A program made the translations under genes and the position numbers. Under the pieces are notes generated by a model. That model worked only from the letters and a program-made list of their open reading frames with translations, was not told the DNA's origin and did not search any database. Of a stretch of DNA of 64,000 nt, positions 44,244 to 53,853 are shown piece by piece (within the stretch, counting starts at the first letter, position 1; each line of letters starts with the position of its first letter). Origin of the DNA: Psychrobacter coccoides (lineage in GTDB: Bacteria; Pseudomonadota; Gammaproteobacteria; Pseudomonadales; Moraxellaceae); contig NZ_JAGBKM010000017.1 in NCBI RefSeq assembly GCF_017498085.1, forward strand, positions 19,986-83,985. Reading direction: 5' to 3'.

Positions 44244-44369
44244 AAAACTTTTATTATCTACCTAATCAAAGGCTGTTTATAAGCATTTGGCTTGTTAGAT
44301 AAGTGCTGGCTATTATAAGCATTTATGCTAGTAATGCAAGCTAAAATTAACATGACGTTAATAAATAAT

Positions 44370-44443
44370 TGGAGGCTGGAGTCGGAATCGAACCGGCGTT
44401 AACGGAGTTGCAGTCCGCTGCATGACCACTCTGCCATCCAGCC
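44370..44443 (-). tRNA. tRNA-Cys(GCA)
   Basis: 74 nt, from GGCTGGATGGCAGAG to CTCCAGCCTCCA with encoded CCA. The anticodon loop CTGCAAC gives GCA. It lies 127 bp upstream of tRNA-Leu on the same strand and is likely cotranscribed with it. Confidence 0.95.
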
Positions 44444-44604
44444 AATCAAGGTCGACTATATTAGCAAAGATATTTTAAATTACAAGCTCTTTTTTGCCAA
44501 ATTTGAGTTATTTTTCTAAATCAGTACTTTGAGAGGTTGTTGAATCTATATAAGCAGATCTTACTGGCTTAGGGACTGATCTCTAAAGCATTGATTATTA
44601 AGAA

Positions 44605-44635
44605 AAGGCCACGCTAACTGTGTTAGCGTGGCCTT
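44605..44635 (-). terminator. Terminator after the symporter operon
   Basis: AAGGCCACGCTAAC (44605-44618), 3-base loop, GTTAGCGTGGCCTT (44622-44635): a 14-bp perfect stem, followed on the minus strand by TTCTT. Confidence 0.85.
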
Positions 44636-44661
44636 GTAGCTAGTGTGATATGTCAGATATC

Positions 44662-44796
44662 CTAAACGATATCTTTGTTTTGGCGGCGGGCCTTCTTGAC
44701 ATCACGGTAAGTGGCGGTGCAGATAAGTATCAACACGGCCAATGTGAGCGCCGGCCAAATTAAAATATAAAACCCGTATACATATACGTTGTCCAT
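44662..44796 (-). CDS. Small subunit of putative transporter
   Basis: 44 residues: MDNVYVYGFYILIWPALTL, then AVLILICTATYRDVKKARRQ. One membrane helix (about 8-30) followed by a basic tail. AAGGAG lies six bases before the ATG. The YILIWP...L.....R....A.R pattern matches the tiny 'putative transporter small subunit' proteins encoded beside sodium:solute symporters. It lies 46 bases after the symporter stop and before the operon terminator. Probably binds the symporter; the function is otherwise unknown. Confidence 0.75.
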   Translation of the reverse strand: MDNVYVYGFYILIWPALTLAVLILICTATYRDVKKARRQNKDIV

Positions 44797-44842
44797 ATTA
44801 GCTCCTTATGAGAATACTGCTCAGACAATGAGCGATAAAGGG

Positions 44843-46507
44843 TTAAGCATTGGTTTTTGACTGTGCGTTGACTTTGGGCTTGTCATAATTACCAACCCGC
44901 TGCTTGATCAAATCAAAATCAAAGTGCTCATCGCCCATCAGACTGACCACCACACAAACGATAGTACTCACACCGTAAGCGGTCAAGGAAGCGACCAGTA
45001 CCATGTACTGACGCAAAAATCCTGTCGCATAAATGAGCATCAGGATCAATGTGATGGCAGCGGCAAACAGACCCATCTTGCGGCCTAAGAAACCAAATAC
45101 CATCAAACCGATGACAACAGCAGCTCCGACACTCGCCATTACTTCAAAGAATAGCGCCGTATAACCAGTGATTGGTACCAGCTCAAAACGAGCGATACAA
45201 AAGAAAATCAGCGCCACAACTACAGAGGACGTAAAGGCAACATTGGTGACTCGATTCCAAAACACACTGGCAATCACAGGGAACACTACCGCACCCCATA
45301 AGGCACCGACAAATACTAGCATCACCAAAATATCTAACTTAAAGCTGGCAAATATCAGACCTAAAACCGTAGCAACAATCATGGTCGTGCGACCCACAAG
45401 TATCATGGTTTTGGGCTTGACCTTGCCTTTGGCGATGTTTTTGCCATAGATATCCGCCATCATAATCGTCGATAATGCCGACAAATCGGAGTCAGCTGTT
45501 GATGATAGGGCACCGATGACTAAGATAAAAAACAACCCAATAAATACCGGATGCAAGTAGGTGCTGACCATCTGTGGTATCAAGTTGTTCATATCGCCAT
45601 TAAGCGGCTCGATACCGACCGTTAGAGCCATCAGACCAATCATACCCAAACCGATGACGATACCAGCATAGCCGACGGTCGCGGTAAAAAAGGTTGATTT
45701 GATTTTGGTTTCTTTAATGGCAAACAGCCGCTGAGTAATGGTTTGGTTACCAATGGCATAGGCCAATACTGCCACGAAGTAGGGCGCACCTTGCAGGAAG
45801 AAGGCTTCAGAAGAAAAGAAGTCCTGCTGCTGTAGGGTTAGGTTGGGTAAGCCACTAACCATCGCAGAGGGACCACCCATTGAAAACAATATCAAAGGAA
45901 TAATGATGGCACCAATCGCCATTAGAGCAATCAGCTGTGCAAAGTCAGTAAAGACCGAAGCACGGAAGCCTGACGTTAATGTATAGCTCAGTACGCCGAC
46001 GCCTGCGACTATCACACCTGTTTGGAAGGATAAAGGGGATAGTACAGATACTAAGGCACCAGCGGCGGTGAAGTTGACCATCAAGCTAATTAAGCTGCCC
46101 ATAAGGTTGGATACTGCTAAGATTAATTGGCTTGATGATCCATGGCGGGCATTGATGAGCTCGCCTAAGGTGTGTCCGTTGGGCGCAAGCTCACGAAAAC
46201 GCTTACCAAATGGATAGATGAATAAAATCATCAAGGCGCCCCAAAAGCCATAATGTATTGGCCCTGACACGCCGTATTTGTAGCCAGAAGTGGCCGCTGC
46301 ATAAAAAGATGCCGCCCAAATCCATGTGGCCGTCATACTCGCCGCCCCCATACCGAAGCCGACACCATGACCTGCGACCATAAACCCAGAGGTCGTCTCC
46401 TTGTCTTTTTTAATCAATAAAGACAGCAGATATGTACCACCATAAAACGCCAACAACAATAACACAATGGTCAGCGTTGAGAACTGGAACAATGACTCAG
46501 TTTTCAA
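44843..46507 (-). CDS. Sodium:solute symporter (SSS family)
   Basis: 554 residues with about 14 membrane helices. Typical SSS stretches are visible: GFMVAGHGVGFGMGAASMTATWIWAAS in part, GFRASVFTDFAQ (the conserved helix pair before TM6), and ALSSTADSDLSALSTI (the Na2-site region). SSS proteins import small organic solutes with sodium. Substrate is uncertain; the AHG..WIWAAS start resembles the urea/polyamine Dur3 branch, which would fit the guanidino and polyamine genes further right. The small partner gene follows. Confidence 0.8.
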   Translation of the reverse strand: MKTESLFQFSTLTIVLLLLAFYGGTYLLSLLIKKDKETTSGFMVAGHGVGFGMGAASMTATWIWAASFYAAATSGYKYGVSGPIHYGFWGALMILFIYPFGKRFRELAPNGHTLGELINARHGSSSQLILAVSNLMGSLISLMVNFTAAGALVSVLSPLSFQTGVIVAGVGVLSYTLTSGFRASVFTDFAQLIALMAIGAIIIPLILFSMGGPSAMVSGLPNLTLQQQDFFSSEAFFLQGAPYFVAVLAYAIGNQTITQRLFAIKETKIKSTFFTATVGYAGIVIGLGMIGLMALTVGIEPLNGDMNNLIPQMVSTYLHPVFIGLFFILVIGALSSTADSDLSALSTIMMADIYGKNIAKGKVKPKTMILVGRTTMIVATVLGLIFASFKLDILVMLVFVGALWGAVVFPVIASVFWNRVTNVAFTSSVVVALIFFCIARFELVPITGYTALFFEVMASVGAAVVIGLMVFGFLGRKMGLFAAAITLILMLIYATGFLRQYMVLVASLTAYGVSTIVCVVVSLMGDEHFDFDLIKQRVGNYDKPKVNAQSKTNA

Positions 46508-47078
46508 ATTGATACCTCGCTATTATTAAGTATAAAAAAGCTGACGTTATATCCTATAACCTCAGCTATCAATCAGTTATTAAAGTTTCTACCACCGGCT
46601 GCAAGCTGTGCAACGTGATACATAGCCACTGGCTGTTCCCAAACAGTAGACGCAGTGAATGACTTGCAACAAATTATGGCATTGCCATTGCACTGACAGA
46701 GGACGCATTTGCATGTTGCGACAGTGGCTGCAAACCTTCATTCATTTAGTTGTTGCTAAGCCCGTGATTACTAGGCTTTGAATGTCGGTCAATGGTGATA
46801 GACAGATCGGCTAAAAAGCCAACTGCAATAGACTCATAACCTGCAGTGTTCGTTTTGAGCAATAGTTTAGTCAGTCAAACGACACTCATGTTAAACACAT
46901 GTAACAGTTATGGGTCATAAGAGTAACGTATTACTTCTCTAATCTCAAATGATGCAGTCGATAGAGGGGGCGAAATAAGTGACGGAGCAGTGTCACAGTG
47001 GCGCAACGTAAGCGCTGTAATCGAACGATTGTGGTAAGCTGTCACTAGACAGCATACTAGCAAAGGTACTACTTCACT
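46508..47078. other. Intergenic stretch between symporter and helicase
   Basis: 571 bp between divergent genes. I see no coding region or RNA gene. It should hold two promoters, but no consensus pair stands out. A short direct pairing GTCACAGTG / CTGTCAC near 46990-47045 may be regulatory. Confidence 0.4.
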
Positions 47079-49265
47079 ATGACCACCTCAATTTTTGATA
47101 CGCAGCGCTATGATTATCCGCAGAATTTTATGGAGATTAAGCCTAAGCTTACCCGTCTGCAACAAGCGATTAAGAAGCTAGAGGCAAACTTAATTACTAC
47201 TGATCATGATCGTCATAAGGCGCTGCTAGAGCAAAGGCTCAGTCATGGGCTGGGCCTAAAGGTAGATTACGCCAGTGAGCTAAACCCTGATCAATTGCTA
47301 GCAGCCACTACCATAAGTGGTAAGGTATTGGTCATTGCTGGGGCAGGCTCAGGGAAGACTAAAACCTTAACTTATCGTACCAGCTATCTGTTAGAAAATG
47401 GGGTAGCGCCAAAAAGTATCCTGCTACTGACCTTTACCCGAAAAGCCGCCAATGAGATCAAAAGTCGAGCCAAAGCACTACTGACCAGCTCCTTATCTAA
47501 TGGTGCGCTGTCCGAAGATAAGCTGCCGGCCAGTACTGCGCTAAACGACATTACCAGTGGTACGTTTCATTCGTTTTGTAATAGATTACTGCGTCAGTAT
47601 TCAGGGCTACTTGGTATCAACCCTAGATTTACGATTTTAGACACAGGGGATAGTGAAGATGCCATCGATCTGGTATATAAAGAAAAAAAGCATCCTACGC
47701 CAACCAAAAACCAAGCGTTTCCACGTAAAAGGACCTTACAGAATATTTTTTCAACTTCTAGAAACCGGCGTATTCCCATACGCCAGCTGATCGAAGACAG
47801 CTATCCTGATATCGCTGTTCATATACCCATCATCGAGCAGTTGGCGATTGATTTTCATGAGTACAAACGAGCCAATCATTTGTATGATTTTGACGACATC
47901 ATCAGCCAAGTGGTACGTCACTTAAAGACCAACGACACCTTTCGTCAGCTTATCCAAGATCAGTACCGTTACATCATGGTCGATGAATATCAGGACACCA
48001 ATATTCCGCAAAAACAGTTGATAGACTTGATTTGTGCACCTGAGTCAGTGTCATTGATGGTGGTCGGGGACGACAATCAGAGCATCTATGCTTTTCGCGG
48101 CGCCAATTATGAAAATATTTTGCTCTTTGGGGAGACTTACCCTGCGGCCAGCCTCATTAAACTTGAACAAAACTACCGCAGTACACCTGCGATTTTAAAC
48201 TATGTCAATGCGCTGTCAGCGCAAATCACATTGGGCTACCAAAAGCAGCTGTACTCAAACGCTGTAATAGTCGGTGATAAGCCCACCTTTAGTCGTGCCA
48301 GTGACGAGCCAAAAGAAGCCAAGACCATCGCTGACAAAATCATTGAGCATAAAGACGACTATGACTACAATGACTTTGCGGTGCTATGCCGAACGTCGTT
48401 TCAGTCCAACTACATTCAACTTGAGTTTATGGAGCGAGGTATTCCGTTTATCGTGGTCGGAGGTATCAAGTTCATCGAAAGACGTCATATCAAAGACGTT
48501 TTGGCCTTTATCAAGGTGCTGTATAACCCCAACGATACTATCGCTTGGCATCGCATCTTAACGTTATTTAGAGGGGTGGGCGCGGTGACTGCCACTCGCT
48601 TAACACAGGCGATTAATAGTGATAATAACTCGCTTAAACCCTTAATAGCGCCGACATTCACTAAAAAAAGCCCTCAGCTTGAGCCGTTATATCACACCCT
48701 TACAAAAGCTGCTCAAGCAGAGTCTGTAGAAGCAGTTATTGAGCAGGTGTTGAGCTTTTATATTCCGGTCCTAAAGCTTATAGAAGAAAACTGGCGTGAG
48801 CGTAGCGAGGATTTTCGCGTGCTAAAAAACCTAGCGACAGAGTACAGCAGCCTCGATGACTTCTTAGAAAACTTGGCACTCGATCCGCCCAACGATTCAG
48901 TGGCAACGACCAGTCAATCAGACAATGCTGATAAAGATAAAGTGACCATCTCTACCATTCATAGTGCTAAAGGGCTGGAATGGCCCGTGGTTTTTGTTAA
49001 TTCCTTAGTCGATGGCATCACCCCGCATCATCGCTCAGTTGATGACTTTGAAGCGTTAGAAGAGGAGCGTAAACTGTTTTATGTGGCCTGTAGCCGTGCC
49101 AAAACCAAACTGTATCTGATGGCGCCTGATTACTTCGCCAGCTATTCAGGCTACTTTGATAAGCCGTCACGGTTTATCGCTGAGTTATCGCCTGATGAGG
49201 TCGAGGTCAAGACATCCAAAAAAGGCTTGGCAGCGCTGGCGAGTGAAGATCCGGTATGGTGGTGA
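47079..49265 (+). CDS. UvrD/Rep-family DNA helicase
   Basis: 728 residues of superfamily 1A. Q-motif LNPDQLLA (68-75), Walker A AGAGSGKT (87-94), Walker B VDEYQDTN (301-308), motif III GDDNQSIYAFRGA (about 330-342), motif IV LEQNYRST, motif V TISTIHSAKGLEW and motif VI ACSRAKTKLYLM. It should unwind DNA 3' to 5'. Two peculiarities are an extra 65 residues before the Q-motif and a somewhat short C-terminus. It has no operon partners. Close to, but not clearly, UvrD or Rep. Confidence 0.9.
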   Translation: MTTSIFDTQRYDYPQNFMEIKPKLTRLQQAIKKLEANLITTDHDRHKALLEQRLSHGLGLKVDYASELNPDQLLAATTISGKVLVIAGAGSGKTKTLTYRTSYLLENGVAPKSILLLTFTRKAANEIKSRAKALLTSSLSNGALSEDKLPASTALNDITSGTFHSFCNRLLRQYSGLLGINPRFTILDTGDSEDAIDLVYKEKKHPTPTKNQAFPRKRTLQNIFSTSRNRRIPIRQLIEDSYPDIAVHIPIIEQLAIDFHEYKRANHLYDFDDIISQVVRHLKTNDTFRQLIQDQYRYIMVDEYQDTNIPQKQLIDLICAPESVSLMVVGDDNQSIYAFRGANYENILLFGETYPAASLIKLEQNYRSTPAILNYVNALSAQITLGYQKQLYSNAVIVGDKPTFSRASDEPKEAKTIADKIIEHKDDYDYNDFAVLCRTSFQSNYIQLEFMERGIPFIVVGGIKFIERRHIKDVLAFIKVLYNPNDTIAWHRILTLFRGVGAVTATRLTQAINSDNNSLKPLIAPTFTKKSPQLEPLYHTLTKAAQAESVEAVIEQVLSFYIPVLKLIEENWRERSEDFRVLKNLATEYSSLDDFLENLALDPPNDSVATTSQSDNADKDKVTISTIHSAKGLEWPVVFVNSLVDGITPHHRSVDDFEALEEERKLFYVACSRAKTKLYLMAPDYFASYSGYFDKPSRFIAELSPDEVEVKTSKKGLAALASEDPVWW

Positions 49266-49303
49266 GTGGGGGTATGACGCATGGCTTTTTTGGCATGAAG
49301 GAA

Positions 49304-49648
49304 CTAATGCCCCACTGTGTTTGAAAACACATTGATCACCACCACGCCACTAATGATCAGCGTAATACCGATAATGGCAGCAATATCGATACTTTGCTTA
49401 AATACCACTGCGCCAATCAGTGCCACTAACACGATGCCGACACCGCCCCAAATTGCATAAGCGATACCCAAAGGAATGGTTTTTAGCGTTAGGGTCAAAA
49501 AATAAAACGAGCAGATATAAAGAATGGCGGTCATTAAGGTCGGCACAAGCCGAGTAAACTGCTCTGACTTGACCAAAAACGAGGTGCCAAGTACTTCAAA
49601 GATAATGGCCAATAATAAATAGCTGTAACCAATAAAAACGGGATTCAT
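49304..49648 (-). CDS. SMR-family multidrug efflux protein
   Basis: 114 residues from the ATG at 49648, chosen because this gives family length; a TTG 35 codons upstream is unlikely. Four membrane helices, the essential Glu in AIIFEVLGTSFL (helix 1), and AIPLGIAYAIWGGVG-type helix 3 motif (seen as TIPLGIAYAIWGG). SMR proteins work as dimers and swap protons for cationic drugs or guanidinium. With guanidine-type metabolism next door, a Gdx-like role is possible; the sequence alone does not decide. Confidence 0.9.
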   Translation of the reverse strand: MNPVFIGYSYLLLAIIFEVLGTSFLVKSEQFTRLVPTLMTAILYICSFYFLTLTLKTIPLGIAYAIWGGVGIVLVALIGAVVFKQSIDIAAIIGITLIISGVVVINVFSNTVGH

Positions 49649-49903
49649 AAAATAAAAGTCCAATGCGTCGGCTAAAGACAAGACGATAAGATAGATTAAG
49701 ACGATAAGGTCAAATGATCCAGATACAAGCGTCAGATATGCTAATTCAAGCAAAAATAGATATAAAACAAGCGACTATTAAACGAGGTATAACCCAGAGC
49801 AATAGATAATAAAATTTTCTTTTAAATGGTGGTTCAATATTTGACGAAATGCGTTAACATAAGCCCCTAAATCTTTTATATTCTTACCTCAAAAGGATAG
49901 GCT

Positions 49904-51166
49904 ATGCGTTATGACGTAATTGTGATTGGTGCAGGTATGGTCGGCACAGCAGCGGCTTGGCATCTGCAAAACAACGGCTCAAAAGTACTGTTGTTAGACA
50001 GAAAGCTGCCAGGACTTGAGACCTCATATGGTAACGCTGGACTTATCCAGCGTGAAGCGGTTCACACCCATCCATTCCCTCGTCAGATTACCGAGATGGT
50101 CAGAGTGCTGCCCAATCAAGGCACTGATATTCGTTATCGCATACCAGCACTGCTGCGTTATCACCAAGCGCTATTACAATACTGGAAGTATTCTACGCCA
50201 GCCTCAGTCAAAAAAATAGAGTCAGAGTGGCAAACCTTGATTGCGCATTGTACCAGCGAGCATCAAAAGATGATCGAAGCATCAAACGCTGATGAGTTGA
50301 TCACTCGTGATGGTTGGTTGCAACTGCATCGCTCCGAAGAGACACTAAAAAAGGCGGTAGAGACTGCCGTTATCGACCGTGAAAAAGGCGTTGAGCATAG
50401 AGTATTAAATCTAGAAGAGCTAAAAGCCTTGGAGCCAAATGCCAATTTTGATGGTTTTGTTGGTGCTATCCATTGGCTCAACTCATGGCAAGTCTCTAAC
50501 CCAAGCGCATTGGTAAAAGCGTATGCCAAAAACTTTGAAGAGATACAAGGAACGATCGTTGAAAGCAACGTCCAAGAGATACAACCAGAAAACGGTGAAG
50601 AGGGCGCTGGCTGGAAGGTCATCACAAATAAAGAAACCTACTACAGTGACCATTTGGTGATTGCGGCAGGGCCATGGTCAAATGAGCTGATACAGCCATT
50701 AGGCTATAACTTACCCCTGTTCCCGATGCGTGGGTATCATCAGCACTTTAAAGTCAGTGACAAAAACACCATCCATCACAGCATGTTTGATATGGACAAA
50801 GGGTTTGTCATGGGGCCAATGCAGCAAGGCATTCGTATCACCACGGGTGCTGAGATGACCACCATGAATGCGCCAAAAAACTTTGGTCAGCTCAAAACCG
50901 TATTGAAGCTTGCCAAAAAAATCTTGCCATTGGAAGATGCCGTAGAGAGCGAAGCTTGGGCAGGGTCACGTCCTTGTATGCCAGATATGAAGCCAGTGAT
51001 TGGTCCAGCAGACAAGCATGACAAGCTATGGTTTGCCTTTGGTCATAGTCATCAAGGCTTTACTTTGGGTCCGATCACGGGACGCTTGGTTGAAGAGCTG
51101 ATTCATGACAAACCTTTGACGGTCAATGTTGAGCCATTCAATGCGACACGTTTTTCAAAAAAGTAA
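49904..51166 (+). CDS. dadA: DadA-type FAD-dependent D-amino acid dehydrogenase
   Basis: 420 residues. N-terminal FAD-binding motif VIGAGMVGTAAAWHL and LLLDR; C-terminal WAGSRPCMPDMKPVIG and GHSHQGFTLGP, both typical of DadA/DauA proteins. The reaction is oxidation of a D-amino acid to the imino, then keto acid, with electrons to the respiratory chain. RidA follows 46 bases later and would remove the imine. Beside AruI-like and ureohydrolase genes, D-arginine is an attractive substrate (as for DauA), but I infer that from context. AAAAGGAT is the ribosome site. Confidence 0.85.
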   Translation: MRYDVIVIGAGMVGTAAAWHLQNNGSKVLLLDRKLPGLETSYGNAGLIQREAVHTHPFPRQITEMVRVLPNQGTDIRYRIPALLRYHQALLQYWKYSTPASVKKIESEWQTLIAHCTSEHQKMIEASNADELITRDGWLQLHRSEETLKKAVETAVIDREKGVEHRVLNLEELKALEPNANFDGFVGAIHWLNSWQVSNPSALVKAYAKNFEEIQGTIVESNVQEIQPENGEEGAGWKVITNKETYYSDHLVIAAGPWSNELIQPLGYNLPLFPMRGYHQHFKVSDKNTIHHSMFDMDKGFVMGPMQQGIRITTGAEMTTMNAPKNFGQLKTVLKLAKKILPLEDAVESEAWAGSRPCMPDMKPVIGPADKHDKLWFAFGHSHQGFTLGPITGRLVEELIHDKPLTVNVEPFNATRFSKK

Positions 51167-51212
51167 CTGGCACATTCACATAACAACTGCTCAATGCAGG
51201 TAAGGATAACTC

Positions 51213-51554
51213 ATGATCAAAAAGCTTCATAGCAATCAACGTATGAGCAAAACCGTCATTCATAACCAGACCATTTACTTGTGTGGTCAAGTGGGCAATG
51301 CGGAAGATGATATCAAAGCACAAACACTGACGTGCTTAGAAAAAATACAAACCCTGCTAGAGGAAGTCGGCAGTGACAAATCAAAGCTGCTCTCAGTGAC
51401 CGTTTGGGTCAAAGACATGGCAGACTTTGCTGCGATGAATGAAGTGTGGGACAGCTGGTTTGAAGGCATACAGCCACCTGCCCGTGCTTGTGGTGAGTCT
51501 GCATTGGCACGCCCTGAGCTGTTGGTTGAAATGACTGCCATCGCTGCTGAATAG
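51213..51554 (+). CDS. RidA-family imine deaminase
   Basis: 113 residues with the family's end signature PPARACGESALARPELLVEM, including the conserved substrate Arg. RidA proteins hydrolyse reactive 2-imino acids to keto acids and ammonia. Placement directly behind the DadA-type dehydrogenase, whose product is an imine, fits. The ribosome site is TAAGGATAACTC. A strong terminator follows. Confidence 0.9.
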   Translation: MIKKLHSNQRMSKTVIHNQTIYLCGQVGNAEDDIKAQTLTCLEKIQTLLEEVGSDKSKLLSVTVWVKDMADFAAMNEVWDSWFEGIQPPARACGESALARPELLVEMTAIAAE

Positions 51555-51577
51555 CCACGCTACTGCGATAGTGACAT

Positions 51578-51615
51578 AAAAAAGGACATGATATGTGTAT
51601 CGTGTCCTTTTTTTA
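51578..51615. terminator. Terminator between ridA and lysR-type gene
   Basis: Stem GGACATGAT/ATCGTGTCC with one G-T pair, flanked by A and T runs, bidirectional between convergent genes. Confidence 0.85.
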
Positions 51616-51647
51616 TAATTGATTCACTCTACAATTGATAGCGACAC

Positions 51648-52553
51648 TTATTGCTTCAACAGCCCTGTCATTTGTTGCAAAAACCCTGCGGTTTGTTTAT
51701 GCAGGTTTTCTCGGTATGCCCAGTGATGCTTGACTTCATAACTTGCTTCATCGGGTAGAAGTATTTTCATGAGGCCCATTTCTGCATAGCGCATGGCTAA
51801 ATCATTGGGTAGGTAACCGACGTGGTGACCTGCCAATATCAGCTGCGCCGTCGCCTCCATATGATAAGTGGTGGCACTCAAGGTTTTGGGTCGTACGTGA
51901 TTGATACTCAAATCGGTGATATAGCCGCGCTTTATCCATGGATAGTTTTGTTCCAAGTCCTTGAAGGTCAAATGCTCTGAGTCATAAAACAACGAATGTT
52001 CACGGCCACAGCACACGACTTGCTTTTCTATAAATGCTGACTGAAAAGTTAGTAAAGGGGGAAAGCTGCCAAAATACCCCACGCCAATATCGCTCTCATT
52101 GCTCAAAAGCTTGTCAAGCATGCTCTCAGGGCTCTGTACATCGATAGAAAAATGAATGAGCGGATTATTGCGATAGCTGTCTGCTAAGCATTGACGCAAG
52201 GCATCATAAAAAAATGTCGGCATCTGATCGATAAGGCACAAGCGGATATGGCCGCCACGTACTGAATCTAACTGCTGAATATAATGTAGCTGATGCTGAA
52301 AGCTGGCCACGGCTTCCGTGAAGCTCAAGCAGGCCTCATAAACGGCGGCACCGTCTTCAGTGAGCTTAAACCCCGCACGACCACGTTGGCAAAGCGTCAT
52401 ACCCAAGCGATCTTCTAGATGGGTCAAATGCCCACTAATGACAGAGGGTGTGACATTGAGGCGAGATTGAGCGGCTGTCACGCCCTGACATTCTACGATA
52501 GCCATAAAGCTGCGTAGGGTTTTGATGTCTATTTTGATCAGTTCATCTAACAT
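51648..52553 (-). CDS. LysR-family transcriptional regulator
   Basis: 301 residues from the ATG at 52553, with AAGGA upstream; the longer frame from 52670 exceeds the family length. N-terminal helix-turn-helix: LRSFMAIVECQGVTAAQSRLNVTPSVISGHLTHLEDRLG. The rest is the substrate-binding domain. It is divergent from the ureohydrolase gene (187 bp apart) and probably regulates it, with a guanidino compound or arginine as the likely inducer by context. Confidence 0.9.
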   Translation of the reverse strand: MLDELIKIDIKTLRSFMAIVECQGVTAAQSRLNVTPSVISGHLTHLEDRLGMTLCQRGRAGFKLTEDGAAVYEACLSFTEAVASFQHQLHYIQQLDSVRGGHIRLCLIDQMPTFFYDALRQCLADSYRNNPLIHFSIDVQSPESMLDKLLSNESDIGVGYFGSFPPLLTFQSAFIEKQVVCCGREHSLFYDSEHLTFKDLEQNYPWIKRGYITDLSINHVRPKTLSATTYHMEATAQLILAGHHVGYLPNDLAMRYAEMGLMKILLPDEASYEVKHHWAYRENLHKQTAGFLQQMTGLLKQ

Positions 52554-52739
52554 CGACACTGGGTCCTTATCGGCTTGATGGTTGATTAAACTTCTAATAA
52601 TAACGTTTAAATTAATATTACTACGAAAAATCAGAAGTTTACTTCTAAATTTTACCATGGTCTGCATCATGATATTTAGGTATCGTCAAAGCATCTGACA
52701 AACTATCTATCGTGATCAACCAAGACAAGGATGTGAATT

Positions 52740-53708
52740 ATGAAATTCAATCAACCATTAAGTGGCAACGATATGCCAAGGTTTGGTGGCTTTGCGTCTA
52801 TGATGCGTCTGCCAACTCAAGCTGATGCTCAAGGATTGGATGCCGCATTTGTCGGAGTGCCGATGGACATTGGCGCCTCCAATCGTAGTGGCGCAAGATT
52901 AGGCCCTCGGCAGATTCGGGATGAGTCACGCATGATACGCCCTTATAATGTGGCCACTCGTGCCGCCCCTTTTGAGTCCTTACAAGTTGCTGATATCGGT
53001 GACGTGCCTATTAATACATTTAACCTGCTCAAAAGTGTCGATATTATCGAGCGTTTTTATACAGAAAAAATCCTCAGTCATGAAGCGATTCCTTTGACTT
53101 TGGGCGGTGACCATACCATTGCTTTGCCGATTTTACGTGCACTTGCCAAAAAACATGGCCCTGTCGGACTGGTACATATTGATGCTCATGCAGATATCAA
53201 TGATGACATGTTTGGCGAAAAAATTGCGCATGGCACGCCATTTCGCCGTGCTATGGAAGAAAACTTGCTCGACGGCAATCGTGTGGTGCAGATTGGGTTG
53301 CGTGGCACGGGATATAGTGCTGAAGAGTTTGATTGGTCAACTCAGCAAGGCTTTCGGGTCGTGCCAGCCGAGGAATGCTGGTACAAGTCACTGGCGCCGC
53401 TGATGGCAGAAGTGAGAGAGAAAGTAGGGGGCGGCCCAGTGTATCTAAGCTTTGATATCGATGGTATCGATCCTGCGTTTGCTCCTGGTACTGGTACTGC
53501 CGAGATTGGTGGCTTGACCTCTACGCAGGGCATTGAGATTGTACGCGGTATGCGTGGCTTGGATGTGGTTGGTTGTGACTTGGTAGAGGTGTCGCCACCT
53601 TATGATCCCTTTGGCAATACATCGGTACTGGCGGCAAACTTACTGTTTGAGATGTTATGTATCCTACCAGGCGTGCGTTATGACGATAAAGTCAAAGCGG
53701 TTTACTGA
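52740..53708 (+). CDS. Ureohydrolase (guanidinobutyrase/agmatinase family)
   Basis: 322 residues with all three manganese motifs: GGDHT (about 122-126), HIDAHAD (about 146-152) and SFDIDGIDP (about 237-245), then EIGGLT. The enzyme releases urea from a guanidino substrate. The family includes agmatinase, guanidinobutyrase (GbuA) and guanidinopropionase. The AruI-like decarboxylase next to it favours 4-guanidinobutyrate as substrate, giving GABA and urea. A binding-loop comparison would be needed to separate it from SpeB. Confidence 0.85.
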   Translation: MKFNQPLSGNDMPRFGGFASMMRLPTQADAQGLDAAFVGVPMDIGASNRSGARLGPRQIRDESRMIRPYNVATRAAPFESLQVADIGDVPINTFNLLKSVDIIERFYTEKILSHEAIPLTLGGDHTIALPILRALAKKHGPVGLVHIDAHADINDDMFGEKIAHGTPFRRAMEENLLDGNRVVQIGLRGTGYSAEEFDWSTQQGFRVVPAEECWYKSLAPLMAEVREKVGGGPVYLSFDIDGIDPAFAPGTGTAEIGGLTSTQGIEIVRGMRGLDVVGCDLVEVSPPYDPFGNTSVLAANLLFEMLCILPGVRYDDKVKAVY

Positions 53709-53853
53709 CCTTTATTGTCACTATAACAGGTGAACGACAACAGTCGGTAGTCATAGGTTTTTATAGAGTCATTTAAAAGATGTGATCAGGCTGTCACAGT
53801 CGATGACTGACCAATAATGGCATATTCAGTATGATTTTAAGGATGATTTACTC

